From Guadua angustifolia (Eukaryota > Streptophyta > Magnoliopsida > Poales > Poaceae), in NCBI GenBank assembly GCA_036346375.1, contig CM070501.1:55655326-55719325 (forward strand): 64,000 nt of DNA, in the 5' to 3' direction. The number at the start of each line of letters is the position of its first letter. Within the stretch, counting starts at the first letter, position 1. Both the position numbers and the translations under genes were made by a program. Shown piece by piece: positions 43,901 through 55,047 of the stretch. The notes below the pieces were generated by a model. That model saw only the letters and a program-made list of their open reading frames with translations. It was not told the origin of the DNA and made no database searches.

Positions 43901-44810
43901 ATGCCGACGCATGGCTTTGCCCGGTCCGCCCGGGATGAGACCCCTTCGCGACGGGTAGATGGCAGGCATTAGAGGAATGGGCTTGTAGCAGGATTCCTTG
44001 TAATCAACGGGCCTGACACAGCAGACCCGCCTCTGACACAGTACGATAGGGTAAGGTGGCCGGTGAAGCCACCATCTCCCACCTTGCCTTGCGGCGGGCG
44101 GCGAGCGTCTCGCCCACCACCGCCGCCGGGCGCCACGGGATGGGCACCGGTGAGCGAGGCGTCCTCGCCCACCGCCATTGCGCCACATGGCCGCACTGGC
44201 CGGCGGTGTGCTCGCCGCCCGTCGCCAAACCGCCACATAAATTGGCGCCAGCGCAGCAGGTGCCTACTGCCGCCAGCGCCACGTGGCAAGATCGGCCGGC
44301 GGGCGTACTTCGCCGCCCGTCGCCGAAGCCGCCACGTGGCTGGGCGCCGGCGCAGCAGGCGTCCCGCCACTTTCGCCAGCGCCACGTGGCCGGCACTGGC
44401 CGGTGGGCGTGCTTTCGCCCACCGTCGCCGAGCCGCCACGTGGGCTAGACGCCGGGCGAGCAGGGTGTCCTCGCCCACCTGCTCGCCGGGCGCCACGTTG
44501 GCCGGTTTTGTGCGTCGGAGAGGGTACCCCAGCGTAGAGTATGCTGACATCTACGATGGTGAGGACCAAGATAAGTTGGCCACTACCTCAGTTGATTGGC
44601 TGGGGTGAATCTATTGGGTTCTACTACTGGTTTTATTCTGCTTTCGTTGTAATGTTTTATTTGGCCTGTGTGCCATAATTATTGTAAACTCTGATTATTA
44701 ATAAAATGCGTTGGATATGTTGCGATAATATTTCTACTATGTGTACTAGCTTTTCCTGGACTAATACAGAATAGACATAGTATTTAATAAGTGTTTTCCA
44801 GGGTCTGACA
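40982..44810 (+). mobile_element. Very long gypsy-type LTR A (interrupted by a solo LTR)
   Basis: Starts TGTAACAACCACGCTC and ends GGGTCTGACA, followed directly by TTGGCGCACATTGGGATG, which resembles the primer-site region of Tat-lineage gypsy elements. A TATA box, CCCTATAAAAGG, lies at about 41734-41745. Without the inserted solo LTR the sequence is about 2.75 kb. It shares ordered blocks with LTR B in opposite orientation, for example TAATTGATTAGCCG and CGCGGTCATGG, and GTACTCACCCTTGCTT. The bases before the start (AATAC) are not repeated after the end, so this looks like a 5' LTR whose internal part is lost, rather than a solo LTR. Confidence 0.65.
43476..44549 (+). mobile_element. Solo LTR, TCTAC duplication, inside LTR A
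   Basis: TCTAC is exact at 43471-43475 and 44550-44554. The element runs TGTCGGCGTATTCC to TATGCTGACA, with short inverted ends. A GC-rich tandem-like block (44090-44500) is built from GCCACGTGGC and CGCCGGC words, and the long frames there are composition artefacts. The sequence aligns in order with the solo LTR at 59213-61804 (shared GGTTCAGGCCCC, GGTAATAGCC, TACGTCCTG and GGAATGGGC phrases). Confidence 0.88.
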
Positions 44811-45625
44811 TTGGCGCACATTGGGATGATGAAGAAGATCATCGTACCCGCCGGTAGACGTTGTACCATCAACCGTCACAGCACCACCAGGAGATTGCAT
44901 GAAACATGTTACGCGTCGCCTCCAGATCTAGCCATTGAGAGCTCAGTGGAGACACTCTACCACTAGATTTGGCCGAGTGGAGCTTGGTGAGGATGCACCA
45001 CCGCCAAAACTGTCTACCTAGAGGCCGGTGAGGATGCAACGTCGCAAGATCCAGCGATAGGAGGAAGGGGAAGACACCCTCAATGGTCGTCGCTACTAGA
45101 TCTTGCAATGGTGAGGACGAGGACACTACCCTCAACGGTTGTCGCTATCAGATCCAACGATGAAAAGAACAAGGACACTGGTCACCACTGGATCTAACTA
45201 CGGGGAGGATGGAGACGATGCTTTGAATGGCTACCACCACCAGATCCATCCACGGGGACAACGAGAAGCCACTGTCGTGCTGTGAAATCAGAGAGTGAAG
45301 GGATGGGTGGCACTATTAGAGAGGAAGGGAGGGATGATTGGCGTGGTGGAGGGAAGAGTCAGATGGATGAGTGGAGAAAAGGGCGAAGCGGTGATGACGT
45401 CGATCGGTAGGTGAGCACGACAAATGGGTGGAGAGGATCACTGGATGGGTGGATGGATAAGTGGAGGAAGAAGAAATGAGAAAGGGGGCTAGGATTTTTT
45501 AATAGATTGTTGGGCCCACCTTAAAAACCTCCTTAAGTAATAAGCATTGCATCAATTTTTATAAACCACGTAAGCCCCACCTTATGACCAACCCCATGGC
45601 ATAAACATTGGAGATGCCCTAAGAA
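44811..45625. other. Internal or captured sequence after LTR A, with a MITE end
   Basis: Repeated GATCCA, GGTGAGGATG and GACACT phrases give an imperfect short-period repeat at about 44920-45280, but no protein was recognised. At 45601-45620, AACATTGGAGATGCCCTAAG is a typical right end of a GGGCATCTCCAATG-type MITE; its left end was not found. Confidence 0.4.
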
Positions 45626-45699
45626 TTCCATAGGAGCATTACACTCCATCATGTAGCCACGAGTAGTATAAGCTAATTACTGTGTAGAAGTATCGAGTG

Positions 45700-46170
45700 G
45701 GATCCAGGATTAACAATATCATTTCGACCTCGGTTTTCAAGAATCGGTGGTACCGAAATTCGTGAAAAACCAAATATTTTCAAAAGTCAAATGAATTTGA
45801 AATTCGGTCAAACAGCGGAGTGAAATTCGAACGAAAAAAATCGGAAAGCAGCGAATTTCAAGTGGTTTTCTCAAAAATCGGTGACAGGCTGAAAACATGG
45901 GAAAAATTGAAAAAAAATGTTGTAAAATTCTAAACTTCATTTTTCAAAAAAATATTCATACTAGAGGTCATAAAGCTGTTAATACTAATTTTAGGGAATT
46001 TTTATATATTTTTCAAATTTTCTATTTTTTTAATTTTAATTTGAATTTGAGCGGTAAACCGAACAAAAGCTTTTCCGAACTTGCACGGTACAACAAAAAT
46101 TCAAGCGGACGAAAAATGAAACCCTCGTGGGATCACACCTCACATCAACTTCGAAAGTTCAAACGATAGA
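45700..46170. mobile_element. Degenerate element with CGGT and TTTGAATTT words
   Basis: It shares CATTTTCG/CATTTCGACC-like and TTTGAGCGGTAAACCG phrases with the sequence that surrounds LTR B (48330-48519 and near 54120). This suggests one old family. Ends not resolved. Confidence 0.35.
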
Positions 46171-46717
46171 GCTTGTCTCTCCGTTTGATAATATAACTGA
46201 TGCTACTTCATCAAGACTTAAACTAATGGGACATGCACTTGACCCAAAAGCATTCAAACTTTGTGGAAAATACTATTCTGGTTGCTAGTTTAATTATGGC
46301 AGGGTATAGTCGTAGTGTTTAGGATACAGAAGATGAGTAGCTAATGACAAACGTCTACAAAGTTATGCGTAAAGCCGCGTCGTTTAGCGTGCTAATTAAA
46401 TTAGTAGCAGTAGAAAGATTCATTAGAGTGAGGGCAGGAAGAGGAGTATTTAAGGACGGCACATGCAGTACGAGATGTTCAAAACGAAGTGACGTATGAA
46501 TCTCAATTAACGCAAGGAAATGTGCAAATGATCGATAGCATGATCGGTAAAATGTGATAGCAGTAGTGTCGACGATATAATAATCAACTTTATGAAGTAA
46601 TGAGAGAAGCCTATGATCGAGGATCCACAGAAAAGAAGAAAGTGTCTTTATTGCTTAGAATATTACAAGGGGTACTCAATGATCGCGAAAAAGAATGAGC
46701 ATGAAGCCATGAATGTA
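46171..46717. other. Unannotated stretch
   Basis: No recognised feature. Confidence 0.4.
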
Positions 46718-46720
46718 TTA

Positions 46721-47556
46721 GGGCATCCGCAATGATGTCTAGTCAGCTATATATAAAAGCAAGGCTAATAATATAGCCAACTACGGGCTTTATATTGTTG
46801 ACATATCATCTATAGCTAATCTAATAGCCTATCCATATAATAGTTGGCTATACATACACATTGAGCATTAATACCTGGCCCACCTTCATCCTCTCATTCT
46901 CTCACCAGTTTTCTTGGAGCTCGTGCTGCAGCTGGCTATTACTCCCTCCGTTCCAAAATATAAGGCACGCACGTATTTCAAGATTCAAACTTTGAAATCT
47001 TTGACCAATTATTTGTCTAACTATATAAAAATTTTGTGATATAAAAGTGATACCAATGAATTCATATTTAAAAGTACTTTGTAATGATAGTGGTTTTGTT
47101 TGTATGAATGATATTGGATAAGAGAAATCAAAGGTCAAAGTATAGTTTAGGAGACCGTGCCAAGTCAAACTACGCCTTATATTTTGGAATGGAGGGAGTA
47201 GTTTGTAGCCCGCTTCTATTCTCTCTCCCCTCCTCTCTCCTCCAACTCAACTCAAATCTGACGTGACGACTCTTATAGTCCGCTTACATAAGCTTATTAT
47301 ACTTGCTCTAAGAAGTTCATATCAGCATCTATCCTATATGGCAAGCAATTAAATGAAGAGAGATAGCGCTGCTATCTATAGACCTGTAGATTGTCTATTA
47401 ATTAAATGAAGAAAGAGAGAGAGAGCACTCTATTAATTAAAAATAGCTATAGACATCAATATAGATTCACTATTGCAAGAGTTTACTATAGCGTGGTATA
47501 TAGATGATATGGATCTTACTATAGAGAGCAGTTATCTTTAACCATTGCGGATGCCC
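46721..47556. mobile_element. Tourist-like MITE, TTA duplication, with nested Stowaway
   Basis: GGGCATCCGCAATG at the left and CATTGCGGATGCCC at the right, with TTA at 46718-46720 and 47557-47559. A Stowaway sits inside (46942-47198). Near 47300, ATTATACTTGCTCTAAG looks like another MITE terminus, so the unit may be a nest of more than two elements. Confidence 0.8.
46942..47198. mobile_element. Stowaway MITE (Tc1/mariner), TA duplication
   Basis: CTCCCTCCGTTCCAAAATAT at the left and ATATTTTGGAATGGAGGGAG at the right, flanked by TA on both sides. At 257 bp it has the classical length and termini of grass Stowaway elements. Confidence 0.96.
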
Positions 47557-47567
47557 TTACAATCTAA

Positions 47568-47911
47568 GTGCATGTACAACAGTCTACACAGCTGCTATCT
47601 GTAAGTGTAAGCCATGTCACATAAAGACAACAAAGCAGACAACTTCTACAATGGCTTGTCTGTCAGGCATCCATATACTAATTAATTTATGCGTGGGCCC
47701 ATAAATTACCGTGATCAAGCATGAGTATATAGACGGCTTCTTTCCTACAACGGGCGACGGAGCCGTCGTTTTGCATCGGAGCAAAGGCCACTGCCGTAAT
47801 CTTGCGAAGAGACGGCAAGCGCCTCTCTTCTCATTAATTCTATGCCACATAGGATAATAAAGATTACGTGGCAATTTGCAGACGGCTCATTAATTACTGT
47901 TGTACATGCCC
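47568..47911. mobile_element. Tourist-like MITE, TAA duplication
   Basis: GTGCATGTACAACAGT and ACTGTTGTACATGCCC are inverted ends, with TAA at 47565-47567 and 47912-47914. It is 344 bp. The frame at 47617-47874 is not considered a gene. Confidence 0.9.
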
Positions 47912-47972
47912 TAACAAATTCAATTGCTTACTCTATTTGTTATCCATATCATTTAGAGTAAACAATAAATAA

Positions 47973-48191
47973 GCTTGTACAATAGCTACCTCTAAAGGTT
48001 GGCTCTATATGACGTGCTTTAACTCTCTCTTCTCTCTTATACGTAACTAATCTACCTATACTCTCGTGTAATACTTACTACTAAATAAGAGCCAACTCCC
48101 ATCTCTCTTTTTTTTTCTTACTCTTCTACCTAGGATAAATCTGACCTAGACATGCTAAGAATAAGCTAAGATAATCTTATTGTATATGCCC
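47973..48191. mobile_element. Tourist-like MITE, TAA duplication
   Basis: GCTTGTACAATAG at the left mirrors CTTATTGTATATGCCC at the right imperfectly. TAA lies at 47970-47972 and 48192-48194. It is 219 bp and related by its ends to the neighbour at 47568. Confidence 0.75.
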
Positions 48192-48329
48192 TAATAGTGT
48201 GATCTGTCTGACTAATAACAGAGCTATATAACATCAAAGGGGTAGCAGTTGTAGTTGAAGAAGAGGAGTCTCGTCAGTTTACAAATTGATGCACACTGTT
48301 GACAGTTATTGTCAGCAAGTCATCCTCTA

Positions 48330-48519
48330 GACCAGGGTTCACATTTTCGTTTTGCATTAGAAAACCGGTATCTAGTCGGCACCGTTCTCTTGCAAAATTC
48401 GCAGAAATTCGGTAAAAACTGATTGATTTGCGAAAGTCAAACTAACCGAAAACCGGTCGGTTTTCGTCGAAAATAGACGACAGAAGGAAAAATTGCAAAA
48501 AAAAATAAAAAATATCCCT
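48330..48519. mobile_element. Left part of an old element split by LTR B
   Basis: CCAGGGTTCACATTTTCG, then CGGTATC and GAAAACCGGTCGG phrases. The right part resumes at 53569 and ends near ACGGTTTACCGCTCG (about 54120). This family is also seen at 45700-46170. Confidence 0.4.
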
Positions 48520-48524
48520 ATTAA

Positions 48525-51500
48525 TGTGAGATCCCGTTCGGATGAACAGGAACCTCCATGTGATTACTGTGCTATTCCCTGGATCAGTAGCTAGCACTCA
48601 CATGTTTACAACAATTGGAAATCACAACCATACAAAACATTAATTAAGCGGAAACGATTAATTAAATATTACAACTCAGAGAAATATAGCAGCAAAAGAA
48701 GCAATTGCCTTGTAGTGTACCCATCCAATCCCGCAGGCAACTGACCAGGCATAAATCCTTAGAAAAACCATGGCAATACGGATCCCGCAACCTGCGATGA
48801 AACAACCTTCGAAGCTTCGCATTCTAATCCACCTACATAATAATTAAGCAAGGGTGAGTACTTTACGTACTCAGCAAGACTTGAGCAAATCCTACAATAT
48901 ATGCTGGCTATTTCAAAGGAAAGGCTTCTACAGTTAATTTGCATAAAGCGAATTTCATTTGTAAATCAAGTTATTTGCAACGGAATTTATAAGAGCAAGA
49001 TTGATTGATAACAAATAATTAAAGCATAATAACACTCACAGTCCTCCATGACGTGAGCGACGAATCACTGAATTCCTGAAATCCATCAATGCCAGCCCTT
49101 CGACATAAAGCACAGTTGCAAAACAAGTGGAACCAACCCTTTTGAAAATAATAAAACATTTAACTCGCGCAGAGTTCACCAAGACACCCATGACCGCGGG
49201 TACGGCTAATCAATTAGATTTAAACTCTGCAGAGGTGTACAACTGGACCCACAAGGAATGATCCACCTTTTTGCGAGAACATTTCGACACACGCCTCCAA
49301 TAGAACAGTGTGCCTGCCAGGCGATCATACATAGTCGTTACATACCTAGACATGACTTTACACCAGCCCGGGACGTTAACCCTCGCCCTGAAAACAGAGA
49401 CACTCACCCAAGCCGTGGATCCACATTTATCACACCCAACACCACGTCTCTGTCCATGGCAAGGCGTGACACGCTGTACCGCCAAAGCGATTACCCATCT
49501 GAATCGCATGGTAGCCCCTCACAAGCAATCCGTATCGGAAATGCCTCCGCTATCTCCCGCCTACCAATGAGCAAAGCCATGTCTAAATACATAACAAGCT
49601 ATGGCTAACCCATCCTCACCCTTGTGGTTTGTACGGATTTTCTTGGATCAAGCTACACGACGTTCGGTCCTTAGTCCGACACGGGCGACACTTCACCCTA
49701 CACTACGTGCAATTCCTGTCGCACATCCGGCTATTGCCAATAATCGCCCGCATCAAAGCATAGTTTTATTTTGGGTTTTTGATCAAAGTACCCACAACCA
49801 ACTGTGACATTTTCAATGTTTTCAGGAAACAATTACTGGTTTGATCATGTATATCCTTGATTCTAAAGCATGGCTAAGCATGAATAATATGAACGCATAT
49901 AACCAGGATGACATTAAGTAATGCCTAACCTTAATCTAAGGTTATCAAGGTTCACATGTTCATAATCATCAAAGGAGGATCATAAGACAACAGGTATAGC
50001 TACCAATCCACAAAATAGCAATTTACATAAAGTAACGCATGCATAAAACAATTTGATGCACAAAAGGGATATAAAATACTGGGTTCAATATGGTCAAAGG
50101 ATGCTTGCCTTGCTTAAATGCTGCTTACGACGAAGACGAGGATTGCGGTTGACGACGACGAAGACGAAGCTAGAGGCGTCGGGTCTACTCGTCGAACAAC
50201 GGAAATAAAACAAAACAACTAACTTCAATAAGGGCGAAAGAAATAGATAACAAGAACAAATAAAACTCTGATAAAGAAACAGGGATTGCTCTTTATGAAT
50301 TTATTAATCTTATTTTACGAATTCAAGATGCAAAGATTGGTTGGATTAATAGAATTAAGCATTAGTTGCATGGTTTCATTGATTTACTATTCATAATACA
50401 TTTCTGGCAACTTTATTACTTATGGGTTTTGCTCTATTAGGATTCAGATTCGAAGCAAGATAAAATAAGAATATTTTCTTAGATTGCTGCAGATCATATC
50501 TTAAAGATCAATTCTAGGCTATTCTTTGCTAAATTCAGATTTAGATGAGCTACTTTGCGAGTTAATGAAAAAGGCTTAACTGATTATATTAGAGTATGAT
50601 TGATTAGTTCTTTTATCTTTAATTGATTTTGCTTAGAATTAGTTTTACGCAAGATAGATCTCTTGATTTTGGCTCTTGACTTTATTTATGTGATATTTAA
50701 GAAGGTTACGGTGATAAAAATAACTTAACTACGGATTCCTTCATTGAAACTACAATTCGTTCATTCATATTATGCACTTAAGTATTGTGATTACTTAGGG
50801 TTATTAAGTCATTAAGATTAATATGTAAACTACGATGAAATGAGATTATCTTTTCGTATTAGGGTAGACTATACTTGAAGAACACTACTAAACCAGTTCC
50901 ATAAGTTTTAGGATTTTGGGCGAGACTATAATCAATTCGCTAAAATGGTTCATGCTATATTTAAAGACTACACTATTCAAAATCGGCAAGAAAGGGATTG
51001 ACATATTAACGATTAAGGGTTTTAGGCTATTTGGATTAATATGCAAAACATGATGAAATATGGTTATTTCTTTATACTAAGATGATTTATACTTTGTATA
51101 GCAATCCTAAGCTAATTCCATAAATTTTAGGCTTTAGCTGATACATTATAATCATTGGTTAAAACGCTTAAGTGGCATTGCAAATTGACGTTATTCGAAT
51201 CGGCAGAAATGAAACTAAAGGTTAATCACTTAAGGGTTTTGATCTAATGAGATTAATATCCAAACCTTAATGGAATATGATTCTTTTTACAGAATATAGT
51301 AGTATAAACTTTGTACAATGTTACTAAACTGATTTCATTGATTTTAGTATTTGGATGAGTTATTTTATCTATCGTTGAAATAGCATAAATGACCACATTT
51401 GAAACCTTAATCGGCCAAGTTTCATATTGAGTTTGCGACTACATTACACATGATTCTTAATTTATTTTTCAGGCATTAACAGGATACCATCCTAGAAATG

Positions 51501-53563
51501 TTTTAAAACCATTTTACATTATTTTGGCCTTAACCTTGGTAGATTAACTATTTACTTGTGGTTGATGGTTGCACTTTCTTGCATTCAAAGAATGCAAGAT
51601 AAGTTTTACTTTTACCATTTTTGCATAAATGGTTCTTCATTAATTTCAGGAACCTATTCAAGGTATTCTTACTATTTTGTGAGCTATTATGCACTTATTT
51701 TGTTAATGACCATTACAAGATTAATTAATGATTATGAAGCAAATAATTTAAATTGAGTTAAACATTAGATGATTTTACATATTTGAATTTATTATGATTC
51801 CAGGACACATATAAATTTATTTAATGATTTTTGGTATTACATTTCTTTGAATACAATAACATCCCTAATAATGTTTATTCCTAAATTTAATTTTACTAAT
51901 TGTTTTGTGAGTCAAAAATTAAGTATTTTTGTATATTTGAATACATTTTGATCCTAGCATCACATTAATATCTATTTCACCATTTCATTTCTTATTATTC
52001 ACAAATTCTCATTAAAAATCATATTAGCATTATAATCAAGTTTAATATAAATAATTATTCTGCAGGTCAAGAATAAAATGTTTTTACATATTTATATTCT
52101 CTGTGATTTTAGATGATTTTAAAATTTATTTCATTCAAATTGGAGTTACCATGCAAAAGTTATAAATGGTTGAATCATTTCGGGTACATTAAATTCTGCA
52201 AAAATAAGAAATACGCTTTCTATATAAGGGTGGCGTATCGCACCGATTGAACTGGAGGAGCTCTGCGACAATGGCAAGGAAAAGGAAACTCCAGCTTCTG
52301 GGCTTGGGTTTGCTGGTCTCCCAGCCAGCTTCTGGCTCCTCGGAACAATGGCCCTGATGATCTTTAAGCTCCTGTGCTTGGTCTCCTTGCCTTCTGTGCA
52401 TACCAGCAGGCTCCTGAGATGTGGTCGTGTGCTTGTGTTGGCATGGGTGGCTTTGAGTTTGTGAGCTACCTGGTGGGAATTGCTACTGAGGTCTTTGGCT
52501 TTCAGTAGAAGTCTCTGGAGTCTGAACCGAATGCGTGTCCCATAAGCACAGGAGACGGTATGGCGCGGGCGAGACTGAGCAGTAGTAGCGAATTGACCGG
52601 AAGAAGAATCGAGAGAAGTGCTTCGGTGTCACTGAAGAAACAGACGAAAGGAAAGGGGGAGAAGAGAAGCAGCGCCTGACCAGAGGGACCAGGGGCCACT
52701 GGCAGTGAGTAAAGGAATCGTGATGCAGCTACAGTAGCTACTAGATAATGGGTGTTGCAATTTGTACATGAATCTGACTGTTTTGATCATGAGTTAAATT
52801 AATTCAAAAGCAGTTTTATCACATTAGAAGTTTTCTAGAAATTTTTATGTAGAGACTAAAGTATGTAGTTTTCATTTTCTTTGGTTTCGCTCAATTCGCT
52901 ACTTTGGTTTTCATACAATAATTCTTTAAATTTAACTAGTTTTCGAAATGATTTTGAATTTTTCCTTGAGAGAAATTGAAGTCTATTATTTTTGAAATTT
53001 TGTTTTTCTAAAGGATTTGGTCTCAGAATGTTACTGTAAAATTTTCAGCTCAAAACCTCACTCCATTATTTTATTAAAATTCTGACATTGCAAATTTCCA
53101 TGTTTTCAATGCCTCTGTTCTTAAATTTTATATGACATTAATGACATGATCAATTCCTAGGATTTTTACCAGAGGTATATTTGGCTCTGAGGGTGTTATG
53201 GTAATTTTTTTGGATTTAGATAATGTTTGAATGATTTTCATTATTTTTGATCTTCACTGTTTTTAGTCAACAATGTGATCATTCAATCCATTTATTTGTT
53301 TTTCCTGTGCATAAAATATTATTTGGCAGTTGGATTCATTCACCAGCATGCCTAGGGTTCCAAAGCAATTTTTCCAACTTTTTACTTTTAACATTTTACC
53401 TTTTTACCATTTCCATTTACTAATTCTCTTTATTTAATTTTCAAAGCAACTATAAATCTCGAGAAATTCAAATAAGAACCAATATTGCCAAGAAACTCAG
53501 AATTAAATATTTTCAAATTTAAAATATTTATTTTTATATTATCGTACTTTTCGGGATGTTACA
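48525..53563 (-). mobile_element. Very long LTR B (about 5 kb), ATTAA duplication
   Basis: ATTAA is exact at 48520-48524 and 53564-53568. On the minus strand it starts TGTAACATCCCGAAAAG and ends GAACGGGATCTCACA. A minus-strand TATA-like CTTATATAG lies near 52228-52220. Block order matches LTR A (48840-49240 against 43100-43460, inverted). With a duplication at both ends and no internal gene region, it behaves as a solo LTR of an unusually long-LTR (LARD-like) family, although a hidden insertion could inflate its length. The short frames inside are not genes. Confidence 0.75.
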
Positions 53564-53568
53564 ATTAA

Positions 53569-54454
53569 TCTATCAAACACCTCAGAGAAATTTTTAAAAA
53601 ATTGAAATCATTTATTTCTTCTAAAAATCCAAAACAACAAAGACACTGTCAGATTTTTATAAATATTTAAAAGATTTATTATATTCTGAAATTTTAGTGT
53701 AACCATAACTAGTGCTAAATGATTATGTACTAAAATTTTCATAAATATTAGACTTCATTTAGTATCCATATAAAATCAAAAACAGAAGAGCATATACAAT
53801 GATAATAGCATTTTCAGAATTTTTTAAAAACGTACTTATCTGATCATCATCTAAAAATTTTACAACATGATTTTAATTATGTTATAACATCACACAAAAA
53901 GTTTAAGAAATATTAGACTTCATTTTGTGCCCTTAGAAAATAAAAACCGAAGAGCATATATTTTGACAGTACCATTGTCAGAATTTTTTAAAAAATACAC
54001 AGGTCTGATAATAATCTAAAAATCTTATAACATCATTAGTATTGCGTCAGAACCTCGCACAAAAATTTTTAACACTTTTACTAAATTCTTTTAGTTTTTT
54101 AAATTTATATTTAAACTTCACGGTTTACCGCTCGATTTGAAATGACAAGGTCGGTTTCGTCGGCAAAGCCAACCCTGCTCTAGACGTAGTGGCTAGGCTG
54201 TTATTTTCAGTGTCGTAATATAGTTGTTTACCTTGTATCTCCGCGCGTGTAGATTTTGGGGAACGGCACATAGAGATATAATCTGGGTCCAATCATGTAA
54301 ATGAATTTTTCCAAGTCCGACAGAACTTGTCCAGGGTATGCTGAAGACCGAGGATATCCTAACGTCACTGGTATTTCTCATGGACCAAATTGAGTGCCTG
54401 AGTAGGGGTCTACTAGGAATGTATATAGAAACATCTGTTTTGACAAGCATTGTT
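53569..54454. other. Right part of the split old element and flank
   Basis: AT-rich. Two similar blocks near 53700-53790 and 53900-53960 share the phrases TTAGACTTCATTT and AGAAAATAAAAACCGAAGAGCATATA-like text broken by substitutions, indicating an internal duplication. Ends not resolved. Confidence 0.35.
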
Positions 54455-55047
54455 CACTACTACACAAATGAACATCAGTCCCGGTTGGTAACTGGTTTTA
54501 GTCCCGGTTGCCAAACCGGGACAGCCCATCCGGGACTAAAGGTCTATGACTTTAGTCCCGGTTCCTCTAACCGGGACTAAAGCGCTCTCGTGATGTAGAA
54601 AAAATTATGACGAACTCAAGACTCGAACCTGGAACCTCCTGCATGCCACCACAAGACACTCCTAACCCACCCACCCACGCGTATTGAATAGACTAGGATA
54701 TGCATTCCTTTTAAAGTATCTTTGAAGCGAGCCTTTAATCTTGGTTCGTAACACGAACCGGGACTAAAAGGTACTTTTAGTCCGGGTTAAATAACCGAAC
54801 CGGTACTAATCTTCCCTCACATCGATCGGTTAGTGTTACTAACCGGTACTAAAAGCGAGGTACCTTTAGTACGGTTAAATAACAACCGGTCTGCGATGTG
54901 AAACATTAGTACCGGTTCGTGTTATGAACCGCTTCGAAGCCCACGACATCCTCAGTAGCCAATGAACCGCATCAAGCCCTCATCAGTACGGGTTCAAATC
55001 CAACCGGGACTGATGAGCCGGTATGGAAGGTTTGATCTGTAGTAGTG
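54455..55047. mobile_element. Short non-autonomous CACTA, GTT duplication
   Basis: GTT lies at 54452-54454 and 55048-55050. The ends are CACTACTACACAAA and CTGTAGTAGTG. Subterminal arrays of TTTAGTCCCGGTT and AACCGGGACTAAA run in both directions. The middle has a tRNA-like GACTCGAACCTGGAACC phrase. It is 593 bp with no transposase. Confidence 0.95.

Noticed and set aside
43796..44608. Long Arg/Pro/Ala-rich frames of 84-193 codons
   Set aside because: They arise from the GC-rich repeated block of the solo LTR, occur on both strands, and have no domain.
45601..45625. Complete MITE ending at GGAGATGCCC
   Set aside because: Only the right terminus was found; no matching left end within a reasonable distance.
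49210..49807. Protein-coding frames inside LTR B
   Set aside because: They overlap on both strands and the same blocks occur as non-coding LTR sequence in LTR A.
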